Program-made: the position numbers and the translations under genes
The notes under the pieces: model-generated
Database searches by the model: none
Told to the model about the DNA's origin: nothing
The model's input: only the letters and a program-made list of their open reading frames with translations
Source: Rodentolepis nana
Taxonomy: Eukaryota > Platyhelminthes > Cestoda > Cyclophyllidea > Hymenolepididae
Assembly (NCBI GenBank): GCA_900617975.1
Contig: UZAE01012140.1
Location: 1-38,286 of the forward strand
Direction: 5' to 3'
Length of the DNA: 38,286 nt
Shown: in pieces, positions 10,198 through 22,021 of the stretch
How positions within the stretch are numbered: position 1 is the stretch's first letter
Layout of the letters: each line of letters starts with the position of its first letter

Positions 10198-10545
10198 ATT
10201 CACAGATGTAGAAGAGACAGACACAAAGGTAGAAAAAAGGTGAGATGAGTATGTAGTATATGACATACAGTGGGGCGATGGTAGTTTGAAGTCAGGAGTC
10301 AACTGCCGGTTTATAGACTTTTTGCCGTTTGAGGAGGCGTTGCCCAGGGTGCACCACGTGGAGGTAAGTCTATCGCAAGTTGCCCAGGGTGCACCACGTG
10401 GAGGTAAGTCTATCGCACGCTGTCCAGGGTGCACCACGTGGAGGTAAGTCTATCGCACACACCCCTCCGCTTCCAAATAAGATGTTGATAGTGAAGGCAT
10501 ATTTCCAGGGTGCACCACGTGGAGGTAAGTCTATCGCACACCCAC
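10198..10545 (-). mobile_element. SINE-like retroposon, copy D: tail missing, head amplified
   Basis: The body in reverse orientation lacks the A/T tail and the 3' unit and starts at TGATTCACAGATGTAGAAG. Its head is then repeated. Units starting TGCCCAGGGT or TGTCCAGGGT lie at 10341, 10381 and 10421, an exact 40-bp period. A fourth head unit lies at about 10505-10541 after some 46 nt of unrelated sequence. Each unit carries the palindrome CCACGTGG and GAGGTAAGT. The cluster ends about 240 bp before the left edge of the second duplicated unit. A 108-codon open frame crossing the array is a by-product of the repeat. Confidence 0.88.
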
Positions 10546-10780
10546 TTGGCTCTCCCCTCAAATTTCAACCCTACACGGATGGGCTCCCTCTTTTCTCCAA
10601 GAGGGTGAGCTGTTTTGTTGACACTGGCAAAATCCTGAAAAGTGGAAGCTCAAGAAGTGAAGAAAAAATAATCTACTTTCTTTGTCAATGGTCAATGGCA
10701 AAGTAACTCCATAATAAGCGATGAAGGGAAAAGTTCCCAAAAGAAACTATTCGTTTGATTTTTTTGAATTTGGCTTTCTG
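10546..10780. other. Short unique spacer before duplication copy 2
   Basis: Unique sequence between the head array and the second duplicated unit; nothing recognised. Confidence 0.4.
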
Positions 10781-12398
10781 AAGGTGATCATATTAGCACT
10801 TTTTCCTTCTGTCTAACAGGCTGTAATCGTTCAATAAAAGGGCTGAAAACTTATTAAATACTACAGTACCATTTCTATTGGATTCCCAACTCTTGCACTG
10901 AAGTATAGAAGTCCTATTCAAATTTACTATTTTGTGTATTATGTTGAAAAAATCAACATGAATAATCAGTAATCCTTCACTTAGTTAAAGATATTTTAAA
11001 ATGAACGAGTTTAAATATGTTGAGATATTATAAAATGAACCAAAATTATAAATGTAGCTTCCTAGTGAAATAATTGTTGGCAAGCGATGTATGGGGAGAG
11101 ATGTTACCACGTGGTTTCAGTGATCAATAACAGGATTCTGGTATCTCGAATAAGTTTAATAATATTCGACTTTGCAGTTAGCTGCCATTAAATAAAACCT
11201 CTACTGTGTAAATGTTCGAAGGACTTTGGTCATTTTGTCTGAGATAATTGAAAGTCATTTAGGATACTTTTTTGTTGTTAAAAATTGAAATCCGCAAGTG
11301 ATACTTGAGCAGTTGTGTAATGATCCTCTCTTCAACAGCATTCAGCAGTGATAAATAGCCCTTTATCAGTATAACCTAATATATACCTTACATCTTCGAA
11401 AGTGGTGCGGAAAATTTTGTTCCTCTAAGAAACCTCAACTTGTCGTTTCAAATTTTATTCTGACTTAACCACGAAGTTACTATCCACAGTAAAAAATAAT
11501 GCATGAAAATTGTCCTCCAACGTAAACATATTTATAGTTGGGAAATTCGATACCTGTTCGGTTACTTTTGACATAATATCCCATTAACTTATTCATTATT
11601 TTTCAATTTTCATTAATTTCTGTGGAGGAATAAATCTATCCCTTACCAAAAGTCGCACAGATAATATCCAACTCTTAATGATTACTACGAATTTTTGTTT
11701 GTATATTGAAAGATTCAAAATAGACTAAAATAAGCAGTTTAACACCCCAGCTACTCCCAACAACTAATAAAACCCTAAAAATGATAAAATTGAATTTATC
11801 GGTTTGTAATTCAACAATGTTGGGCAATTCCAGTCCACTTCTGAGTTCCTACATTTTTATATTCTCAATCCATCAACCTGAAGACGACTACTCTGATTGG
11901 TCTATCCACCTCAACAGCATCGAGGAAACAGAAAGTATGACGAGGAACACCTTCATTGAGGTAGTTATTCTGATGTCACTGTCACAGAGCTCCGTCGTTA
12001 AGTACTGTTTCAGATAGGTTGATCCTAGAATGACTATTGATTTTCGATTGGTTGGGAGATCACTGCATTAGTCCACTCCTTTTCTCCCTAACATGATCTG
12101 CAGCACAGTCACGCATTCCAGAAGATCTTTTGACAACTTTTTTGGTCTGTGTACTTGACAAATTTAGATAATCCACTTTAAAAATTGTAATTCGACTTTT
12201 CATGAGCGGATATTTAACAAATTTCAAAGTTAGCAAAGGTATTAACTGAAATCAGATGTTTTAGGAAATGGAAATCGATTTTCTTCAATTAATATCGTTA
12301 AACCTTTAGTGATGTTGAAAATTTAAGGTAAATAGAACCATTTACCTCTCACCTTGTCGTCTAAATATTACTCAAACATTTTTCGGTAGCGTACATTT

Positions 12399-12417
12399 CA
12401 CTTTACCTTTTAAAGTG
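12399..12417. promoter_or_regulatory. Conserved inverted repeat upstream of the second GT7 start codon
   Basis: CACTTTA, loop CCTTT, TAAAGTG: the 7-bp-stem counterpart of the 9-bp inverted repeat at 2577-2599, at a similar distance from the start codon. Function is inferred only from its position and retention in both copies. Confidence 0.4.
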
Positions 12418-12517
12418 TGCTTGAGGTTTACATTTAGAGGCAGTTGCAGCAAATTTCCACAAAGGATTCCTTTACAAAACTATCTAAATCTCCTGAGAAA
12501 AGGCTGCTTTGTTCATC

Positions 12518-13514
12518 ATGGCAATTACAAGAGATCATTTCATCATTTTTATCATTCTTGCATTTGGATTAACATACTATACGTGGTTTCGCTATTTCAA
12601 TTACTACAATCCTCGTCACGTTTATCCAAATATGAGTAAAATTCATGATTTAACCGTGACTCTTTACAAACCTGATCTAACTTATGCAGAAATGGATGGA
12701 ATGGCTTCTCTACGGTACGACAAAAATGAATGTCGGATTAACAAAAGCCTTTCAAAGTTTCTCATAGTCATTCCAGCCAAAGATCGTCGACAAGATCTCC
12801 TCCAATTTCTTCTATATATGCCTTCTTACTTTTGCTTCCAAGGTGCAAGTATGGATATATTGGTGGTTGAACAAAGGTCAAATGGGTCATTCAACAAAGG
12901 CCTTCTATTCAATGCCGCTATTCGTGAAGTGGACAGGGCAAACAGTGGTTCGAATCCTCATGACAGATTAGCAGGATATGATTGTTTTGCATTTCATGAC
13001 ATAGACAAGTTGCCGGTTTATCCTAATGTACCCTACATCTGTAAGTCTGGACCTCATTGTTTGATGACAGAAAGGAGGTATGAAAGCGGGTTTCGGATGT
13101 AGGTAGTTTGAATTTCAGACTAAATGTTTTGGTAAAACGCAAATTAACAATGATCGTTTACATTTTAGATCTTATTCCACATTTCTTGGAGGAATCGTAA
13201 TGTTTACAAGAAAACAACTTGAGAAGATGAATGGAGCCTCAAATTCTTTTCTGAATTGGGGTGGAGAAGATGACGATTTGTGGAATCGAGCAAAGATAGT
13301 CAACTTGACGGTGTATCGACCAAAGCAAGAGGAGGGTGTATACTATGAGTTCGACATTGACCACAAGAGGATTATGAATCCAGATCGTTTTGACCTTCTG
13401 GCGAATAGAAACAATTACAAAAGTATGATGGATGATGGTTTAAGACAAGCTAATTATAAGCTTGTGGAACGTGTGGATTACAATAATTTCGTCTGGCTTA
13501 GTATTTCTTTCTAG
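12518..13514 (+). CDS. GT7-family beta-1,4-galactosyltransferase-like protein, gene 2 (exons 12518-13098 and 13169-13514)
   Basis: Paralogue of the gene at 2698, with identical exon lengths (581 and 346 nt) and a 308-residue reconstructed product. The intron is 70 nt (donor GTAGGT, acceptor TTTTAG); joining gives GFRISYSTFLGG. The same features are present: membrane anchor at residues 8-24, FNKG at 125-128, DID at 161-163, WGGEDDD at 224-230. The frame is intact and no catalytic-motif change separates the paralogues, so both look functional. The first 55 or so codons differ at many positions. The following 120 codons are almost identical at the DNA level; one visible change is Arg to Pro after LPVY. 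Start codon 12518 is the first ATG in frame and matches the start of gene 1. Whether it transfers Gal or GalNAc cannot be decided from sequence. Confidence 0.88.
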
Positions 13515-13965
13515 ATTACTGCAAATTTAATATAGTTTGTGTGAATATTATTTTATTCACGTATACTTATTTCATTCTTCTTTACTCAAAAGCCAGAAGT
13601 GATGGTTGATAAAAGGTGGGATTTGGGAGCGAAAATGAGCCCAAATAAGTAATTAGTATTTATAGTCTCACCTCAATAATCGTTTACAAAATTTGTTCCA
13701 ATTGTTGAATTACAAGAGAGTTGCTCAAAGCAGATGTTTCAAAGTGCAGTTAATTACATTTCTGAACATTTCACAAAGCCAATATTTGTCTTTTAATCGC
13801 GTGTACTGCACAACGTAAGGTCTTTTAACCCTTCTGAAAATGCTTTAACTTTCAAAGTTTTATCCAATATGGCATTATATGAGTTTGACAATTTAATATA
13901 ACAGAGTTGCTGATCTATATGATTCAATTTGGCTTGGTATCTTGTAACATTGCTTAAGGAAAATG

Positions 13966-14191
13966 TATAGCGATAAGAAGTAAGTTTAATTTGATGCTGC
14001 AAATGCGCTATCCTCTTGGCAAAATTCACCCGGTTTAAGATCTTACAAGGCATTTAAATTTAAAAATGTATAAGGACATTTGATTTCTTTATAAACTTTA
14101 AAATATTCAACTTTGAATCTTTTTAACCAATCGGGTACTCTTAGATAATTTATTGGATAAGGGATTAAGCGCCGGAGTTAATTTTATTGAT
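13966..14191. other. Short intergenic spacer upstream of CDC16
   Basis: The 3' end of duplication copy 2 is only about 230 bp from the CDC16 start codon. Promoter or trans-splice acceptor elements are expected here, but none can be assigned with confidence. Confidence 0.4.
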
Positions 14192-17100
14192 ATGACTGAA
14201 GATATAACAGCTTTGCGGGTCTTAATTCAGAGATGTGTGAAAATGGTTCGATAGTATTTTTCAATAACATTGGAAATTTAGCATCAATACCGATCAGCTG
14301 TCTTTTGGGCAGACAAGCTGATAAAAATATCAAAAGGTCATATTGTATTTGTATTTATTTATCCTTGTAGACACTATTAAAGATACACTCTTACTGGCCG
14401 ATGTTCTAATAAATTCCGGTCAATATCACCGAGCGATTGATTTATTGAATCGAAATGAGAAACTCAGGGTTTGCGTTCAATTTTCTATATAAAATATCCC
14501 CGCAGGAAAGTTATTATGGTCGATTTTTAATCGCCCAATGTTATTTTAAATGTCATGGATTTGTTGAAGCCCTCAATGTGCTAGATAACATGGAGGCAAA
14601 TCAGCGCAGCGGTCTTCGATTTTCTTCTGGCGCATTTATTCATTTTCCAAATCCTAAAGGTCAACTCGATCTTACAGCAAGCGTTCTGGACCATACTTAT
14701 CTTCCTGAAGGCGTCAGTGTGTCTATGGTATGTACTTATGCTTTAATTTGATTTCAAACAATAATTGTATTTACTGAAATTTTAGCTCACTAGTAGTGTT
14801 AGTCTTCTTCGAGGCCATGTTCATGTAGCGCTCAACAATATTGCATTAGCTATTGTTAATTACAAGGAAGCTTTTCGACAAGATCCTTTCTGTTTTGAAG
14901 CTTTGGAGCGGTTGCAAAGCCTTGAAGCCATGTGTGAGGATGGTTTGTTCACATCTATTTTTTATTAGCTTTTTTAACTAGATCAAAAACAAATCTCAAA
15001 GCTCGATTTAGTAGGATTCTCTCCTGAGATGACATCACTTGTCGAGGCTATTTATATGCGCAAACATCCCGAAGACTTTCCCACTAACATTCCTTGTGGT
15101 TTGGAGCCACTGAAAGAGAGTTTTGAAGTTATTCTTAATCTGGCCGAGTTCTATCTCTCTATAAACCATTATAAAAAAGTCTATGAAATTACTTCTCGGT
15201 AAGATTTGTAGTAAGGTATTTGATTGCTTCTCTTTTAGTATTCTTGAAGATGATCCTTTGAATCCCGAGTGCCTTCCTATCCATATTTCTATTCTGAAGA
15301 TGTTGGATAAAACGAATGGTAAGTTGTTTCTTTTTTTCTAATTGCTCTAATTAGACCTCTTTGCTCTTGCAAACCAATTGGTCAGCATCTATCCCAAATC
15401 GGCTGTAAGTTTGACTGTTTTGTGCTTAATGCCCACTGCTTCCTTTAGATTGCTTGGTTTGCTACGGGTACCTACTGCCTTTCCACTAGGAAACATGATC
15501 TCGCCAAACGTCATCTTAGGTAAGCTGGATTAATTTCGATAATTTAAAAATTGATTTAAAATTAAGTGGTTTGGTATTTTCTGCTTAAGTAAATTCTACT
15601 TTGGGAGATGTATTTCCTTACTTAGTTTCAACATTACTGTATCTCTCAACTCTCATTTGTTTTTTTACGAAGTCTCCTAAAAATTAGTATTTAAGACGTC
15701 TGCGTAAAATTATTCCCTAAATGAAATACTTCCGCCTATGTGGGTTATTTGCCTTACTTTTAAAGATTTTATTTATTAGAAGTAGATTTTAATAATTTCA
15801 CTTCATTCTGTTTAGAGCATCGATTTTATGATTATGGACGAATTATATTGGAGCAATTTTGAAGTCGATATTCATTGTTTTTAATATTGCTCAAATTTAA
15901 TTAATGTGGGCTAGAGTTTGAGGTAATTGTTCAATAGTTTATTCCGTTATTATTAGCAAATGTGTCCGATCCTTTTGTGCACTGGTAAACTTTGCAATGA
16001 AGTTAATCATAAATATGATGATCTACTGTTGTGTCCAGTTATGTTCTTTCTTTTCAACAGGAAAGCAACACACGAGGATCGACGTTTTGGTTATGCCTGG
16101 TTAGCCCTGGGCCATGCCCATGCAGCAGATAACGAGCATGATCAAGCTATTGCTGCTTACTGTACCGCCGCTCAGGTTATACGAACGTAAGCTTAATGCC
16201 CCCCCCCCCCTCCCCTTCATCTCTCTTTTTAGCCGTTTATTTAGTTAAGAGTAAAATGTATTTATTCCTCTCCTGCAGTTCTCACATTCCAATGTTGTAT
16301 ATCGGTGTGGAGTATGGGAGAAGTGGTAATAAGAAGCTTGCTGAACGTTTTTTAAAGCACACCTTGTCCCTCGCACCGAATGATCCAGCTGTTCTTCATG
16401 AGCTTGGAACCTTGAACTATGAATTCACAAAGTGAGTACATTGTTTTCGAATAATTTTTATATTCGTAATGCTAGCGCTGTCTGGTGCTTGGCTAGTGTG
16501 CTCTTCTAATTTCAGTGTTCATCTTTGTAACCAAGATAGAAAGGTAGAGTGTAGTTTAAAAACTCCTATTTTGGAATGTGAAATGGTTCCAGTCGTTGGT
16601 TTAGAAGTGGGGTTACTTAAGCTAAAGTGCATGTGATTAAACGATTACCAGTTGATCGATAATCAGGGGCAATCGATTTGTATATTTCATGGTCATTGCA
16701 ACCTTCTGATGGAGAATTGAATTAAAATGCATACCCATCCAAACGGTCTCTCGAACTACAATCTAATGAAGTGTAAAGTGCCTTCTCCATGAAAAATTCA
16801 GTCGGCTTTTAATAGGCGATAATAGCCTGAGATAGAGCATTCTCTTTAATGACTACTTTAGCAAACAATGCGCAATCATTCCCTATCTATTCCGTCCATT
16901 TTTTAGAAGAGAAAGGTTGCGTTATTTAGTTTTTTATATTTGTAACTTAGCTTATTAATTATTAGTCACTCATCAATATTTCCTCGACTCTATGTGATTA
17001 ATTTCTGTCTAAGCTTGCGGTTTTACAGAGTCAAAATGTTGATTTCAGTTTTGATACTGCATTGAAGTATCTGCAGGCGGCGTACAAAAGCGCCTGTGCA

Positions 17101-19506
17101 CTCAGTGGTCAAGTCCTGGCGCCCTACTGGGAACCACTTCTCAACAATTTGGCCTTCACCTATCGGCAACTTGGGTGAGTCTTTTGCTTAATTGTAATTC
17201 GCATACTCATTTCAAGTCTTTGCCACCACAGAAAGGTTAATTTTACTATTATCTCAAATGATAAAACGAAAATGGAACAATTAAGATGCAGAACTTACTG
17301 ATTAATTGATACGTCTGTCGGAACTAAATGAGTGCGTATATACTCGGAACGAAAGGAGAATTCTTGCAGATTAACAAGGAAGCATTTATGACTCTAACTA
17401 ACGAAACTTAGAAAGCACAAGCGGATTATGGAAGGATTCAACTATCAGAGGAAATGAATGATCAACTACACTTCCTGTAAAGTAGGAGATGTTTTTTTCT
17501 ATTGACGTCAAAATGGTTGACAAGTAAATAGCGTAAAGTAAAATTGGACTTTGCGTTTTGTCCATCTTTTGGCATTCAATTATTTCCTGCTCCCAACTTG
17601 GGTAGTGCTAGCCTGTATATGAAATCATACAATTTTGAAGAAATGATTATATTCTAAGAGCTACCCATTGGTGTTATAAGCCACCAAGCGCGTTGGAAGT
17701 GACTAAACTTGTAACTTTGTCACTCCGTGCGGTAGAACGTGCCACCAACGTGAACACGAACCTTAAGAGGCCATTATTTCCTCACTTGTACTCTTTTATC
17801 CTTGTTCCATTATTTCATCGGTATTAGTAGCTGATACCGATTCTATAGGGTTGGATTTTTCCATCCTTTTCTCTCGCATATAATTTATTGCTTAAAATGT
17901 ATGAACGAAGTACTGTGGGACGGTTTCTAGTTATCTGGTTAAAAATACATCTGACTCATTCCTAATGAATGTATATTCCTTTATTTCTAGACAATTTGCC
18001 CCTCTTATGGTAAACACCTTCTGTCACTTCATTTGGTCATTACTGTTCTCATGCTGTTAGCTTGCAGACACCCACATTCATCGCTGCACCTTTGGGCACA
18101 CAAACGCCTTTTATGTTTGGTTTAAGGCTTGACTACCCCTAAATCAGCATTAATATTGTCTATACTCTTTGTCAATCTATCAAATCAGAACGTCCTCATA
18201 TGCTTGCCACAGTTGATGCCTTGGTGATCTGTGGTGTTGAGTCACGACGTGGCCCCTAGCAGTTATTAAAGTGTCGGATGATGTGTCCCCTTCTTTTATA
18301 GACAACTTGATGAGGCACTAGAAATGCACAAGGCCGCTCTAAAGTTGGTTGAAAACTCTCCGCGAACTTTGGAGGCTATGGCATTAGTCTACGCTCAACA
18401 GGGTCACTTTGGTCAAGCGATCCGTGCCCTTCAGACGGCTTTGCCACTTCATGCCTCGCGGGTGCAAGCCACCATCACTGTTGACCTCCTCAACTTCTGT
18501 CACAGGATGTATGCGAGGCAGCTGGAGACCGTTTTTCTCCCTGACTACCCTCTTGGTCCCACTTCTGCCACAAATGCTGCCGATGCTGCCGCTCGATGTA
18601 CCAATGAAGAGGACAAAGAAGAATTCGCTGTTGGAAGGGGTAGGTATAGATCACCATAAATATTTCTCTTATGAATGGGTGCTTACTGAGATTCTTGTAG
18701 TACTTGAAAATTGGAAACTAGTAGATTATTGTAACTTAAAACACTCGAATGGTTAATTTCTGAGTTAGTCTTTATGTTAAATTAATCAGTCGTTACATTA
18801 CTTGCCCAGACATATATTTTGTCGCATGGCATTTGTGTCAACGACTAATTATCACAAATGGCAAATTGAAGATGGAAAGCTACAGAAGTGTCAAATTGAC
18901 TAATTCATGAGGAAATTGTCACTTATTCCATCATGATGCCTTACTTTGCCTCTTATTTCGATAAACTGCTCATCTTTAAACATTCGATTAGGAAATAACT
19001 CTAGTTAACTATTAAACCAATAAAAAAAGTGAACTACCCATACATTTTCCTTCCTAAAATCTAGGCATTTTAAAATCCTTTCAATGTCCGAAATAGTCTG
19101 ATATTACTGATGCTTGTCCGTACTGTTTGCTAGAAATTCGTGGAATTCGGTTGCTAAATGTTCTAACTAACTCAGGAAGCTGTAGAGACGGTCACCTAGA
19201 ACACCTGCTTTGTTTATAGTATAGATCTTCTCCGTATATCAAATTGCACTGAGTTGTTATACTTTCACTGTTGACTCGCTCTTTTTCGCCATTTTAGATA
19301 TAACTGAAATGCCTCCAAAAGAGAGATTTCAATTACTAAATCCATCATTGTCCTCTGGTCCTCCCCAGGGCGTTCCCAATATTCGAGAGGACCTCGACAT
19401 CGCTCGTGTTTCTGCTGCTCCATCGCAGTCTATAAATCAACCGCCACCTGAAAGGCAATCGAATCCCGCGGATAGTGTAGAAGAAGTCTCTATGGAAATG
19501 GAATAG
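14192..19506 (+). CDS. CDC16: CDC16/APC6, TPR subunit of the anaphase-promoting complex (14 exons, complete)
   Basis: Scaffold subunit of the APC/C ubiquitin ligase, acting in mitotic exit and G1. Exons: 14192-14245, 14282-14336, 14371-14468, 14506-14727, 14786-14933, 14982-15198, 15239-15318, 15355-15404, 15449-15519, 16061-16186, 16279-16431, 17049-17174, 18302-18639, 19298-19506. They total 1947 nt and encode 648 residues; human CDC16 has 620. All junctions are GT/AG with matching phases. Recognised segments include SAVFWADK (near residue 25), SGQYHRAIDLL, LAWFATG-type TPRs, HAHAADNEHDQAIAAY (near 355), PMLYIGVEYGRSGNKKLAERF (first 20 residues from about 377), APYWEPLLNNLAF (near 455) and QLDEALEMHKAALKL. 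TPRs fill most of the protein; the last 70 residues are a low-complexity Ser/Pro tail. The first exon is supported by its ungapped fit to LRKRVRQYLDQQQY of the human protein, though its donor (GTTCGA) is weak. A possible poly(A) signal AATAAA lies at 19963. Confidence 0.95.
16199..16210. repeat. Poly-C run in CDC16 intron 10
   Basis: An uninterrupted C run of about 12 nt lies 12 nt after the intron donor. It is not part of a recognisable retroposon copy. Confidence 0.85.
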
Positions 19507-22021
19507 GCCCTCGTCTTTTCCATTGTCAGACATTTCCCCAATTCGATCACCTTTTGACTATATATATACATATATGTATTTATACCTGTTTGATGTGCCT
19601 CTGGGTTTGTCTTATGTCAATTGCGTCAAAAATAGAAGATGACGAACAAAATTGGGCAGACAGTTATTTTCAAATCTAAACTACACAGGGGCTTTTCAAG
19701 TAGAATTGAAGCATGCATGGGCCAAGTGTGTTTAATTTCTTGAAGGGGGATTTGTCAGCCCTATAGAATTCACACTACCAAGGTACTTATAACTGGCTTG
19801 GGACAACAAAGGAGCAGCTTTGATGGAGGTGTCAATAATAGCAATCATGTCTGGTAGGAGTGTGAAAATTTTGAAATATCAACGCTAAGGCTCACTAATA
19901 ATACAGTTCTTATGCTGATTACATAGTTAAAATCCCTGTTACTTATTGAGAGAGTTTAAAAAAATAAAAGACAAGGTATTCAGGTCTAGTTTATAACTTA
20001 AAGGGATATTGACTAGAGAAAGATTAAGTGAAGCTGTAGGAACTATCTAGCTCAGCAAGTTTAAATAATTGCCCAAGTTAGGTTAGTTAGGAAACCCACA
20101 ATCGACAAATATGCATAATTGTTGATTTCTCTCGTCACCCTTATTTGCAGAAAGCATGAGCTTGCTAGTTCTTCGTTAATGAAAATCGTATTGAAAAAGC
20201 AAGTAGACTTGAAAGTCTGAAAGATAGGAGTATGTATCAAAAGGTATAAGAATTAAAATGAGAAATTGTGATCATTTCATACCCTAGTAGCCTATACCCA
20301 TCAAGAGTGTAACGACAGATGGTAATGTAGCCGCTCTGGGCACAGGCACATACATTTAAATTAGGTTCAGTAAAACTGTAAGACTAGTTTTAATATACAT
20401 AGTGCATGAATATCAAACCATTGGCATGCAGCTCTATTAATCACTTGATCGTTAATTAGGACACTTTTTCCGGTTGTTTTATAGAAGAGGATTTGAGTTC
20501 ATAAATATATAGTCGTTGCATTATCATGATCTGCTCGTCTCGTTGCGACACATTAACCGGCTCTTCGAGTCTCAATGAAAGATCGTTACAAGCGCAAATC
20601 TGATATTACTGTAAACAAAACGATACATATCACTACGTTATTACAAGTCACATATCTTCGTGACACTGAATTATATCACGTAAAATTTGTAGCCACATAG
20701 AAGACAAATTGATTTGTATAAGAGTAAATTAAAATATTCGTGATTTTAAGGAATAGAAATGAATGACCTCTCGATTCGGATTAGAGCGAGATAATCTTAA
20801 CTTAGTGATAACAAATGGATGTACAAATAATGACGTCAGAAAGCAATTCCATATTTAATGAGTACATCGATGTGCCTGGTTCCTTGATATTTGAAATTAT
20901 GCCTATTTTTGGTAGGTATAAATTTCTAAATAGCCAGAATGTTCTGATATTATTTGAAATATGTTCAGCAATTCAGCGGTGTTTTATTGGTAAAGAACAT
21001 CGATCTCTGATGAAATAATTTACAGTCTAATTAGAATCAAATCAGGTAAAGACATCTCACACCAGTAATTTGAAAGCACCAAATCTAGATAAGTTATTTT
21101 AATGAAAATTATGGTTATATGAAGGCAAAATTATGAGCCGTTAAAATTTACTAGGTTTCCATAAAAACAAGATAGAAGTAATGATGAGTATCTCGAATAG
21201 CAGTTGAATGCATTACATTTATAATATGAAATCATATTGTGATCTGTTAAATTCTGGTTAATGGCCTAAAGGTTACGAATTCAGTTATTTTGCAAATATA
21301 TATGTTATTCAAGTTAAATTTTTCAAGCCAACACGCTGATAAATGATAAATCTAATATAAATGGCTAAGATATTGCATATTAACGTAATTTATTAGGAAA
21401 TAATACATCTTGCTAATAAGTATGAAATAATATCTTTGATAATAATGGTGCTCTTCTATGCAACATTTATTTGAACTAAAATTCTTAAACTATCTGCTAA
21501 AGCATTACATTTTAACAATAAGATAAGAGAAAGCGTATTTTAAGCGCGTTTATTAATTACGAAATAATTATTTTAAGTGCGATCATTATAGATGGACGAT
21601 ATTCAAGGTTAATCTTTAAACCCGCGCAAATAATTATTTTTGTAGTAGGTGCTTTCGTAAGTTGCGTCGTTCCATGTTTGCAGTCACTGATACCACGAAG
21701 AGTAGTGTTAAATCGTTATTTATTTACTATGGTGTTAAATTTGTGCGTAATTTTACATTTTGTTTTTTGCATATATAGTTATGTTCATTTTTATTTTCGC
21801 ACTATATACTGTATCGGAACCTTCGTTATCACTATCGATGAAATTGTTCTTTGCTATGCATTAAGCCTGTTTTACAATTGATTTTCAGATATTTTTGGCA
21901 TTCTTTTATTTCGATTTTCTTATGCTCTTTGATGATTCAATTCTATTCATATTCATTTGTTTAGTTTAAGCACTTGGATTATGTGATATAGTCACCTAGT
22001 GACATTAAAATCAGCATATAC
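19507..22021. other. Intergenic region between CDC16 and the next gene
   Basis: AT-rich. It includes the CDC16 3' UTR; AATAAA at 19963-19968 is a candidate poly(A) signal about 460 nt after the stop. Short open frames near 20815-21018 and 21678-21881 lack family features. No retroposon copy and no RNA gene were found. Confidence 0.45.

Larger units (their letters stand above)
10781..13965 (+). repeat. Segmental duplication, copy 2 (carries the second GT7 gene)
   Basis: Collinear with 295-4147 from TGATCATATTAGCAC (10785) to the block ending near GCTTAAGGAAAATG (13952-13965). It lacks the family 2 repeat and retroposon A of copy 1. It has its own extra sequence between about 12085 and 12360, upstream of the gene. 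Blocks around 11620-11850 and 12690-13050 and the second exon with its 3' flank are nearly identical to copy 1, while adjacent sequence is not. Confidence 0.9.

Noticed and set aside
10192..10706. Open frames of 60-108 codons with repeated GAPRGGKSIAH-type peptide on one strand and DLPPRGAPW on the other
   Set aside because: They are translations of the 40-bp retroposon head array; both strands are open, with no splice or family support.
15960..16060. Upstream extension of the open frame into CDC16 exon 10 (MCPILLCTG...)
   Set aside because: It lies before a strong acceptor (TTTTCAACAG) and has no counterpart in CDC16 proteins; it is intron sequence.
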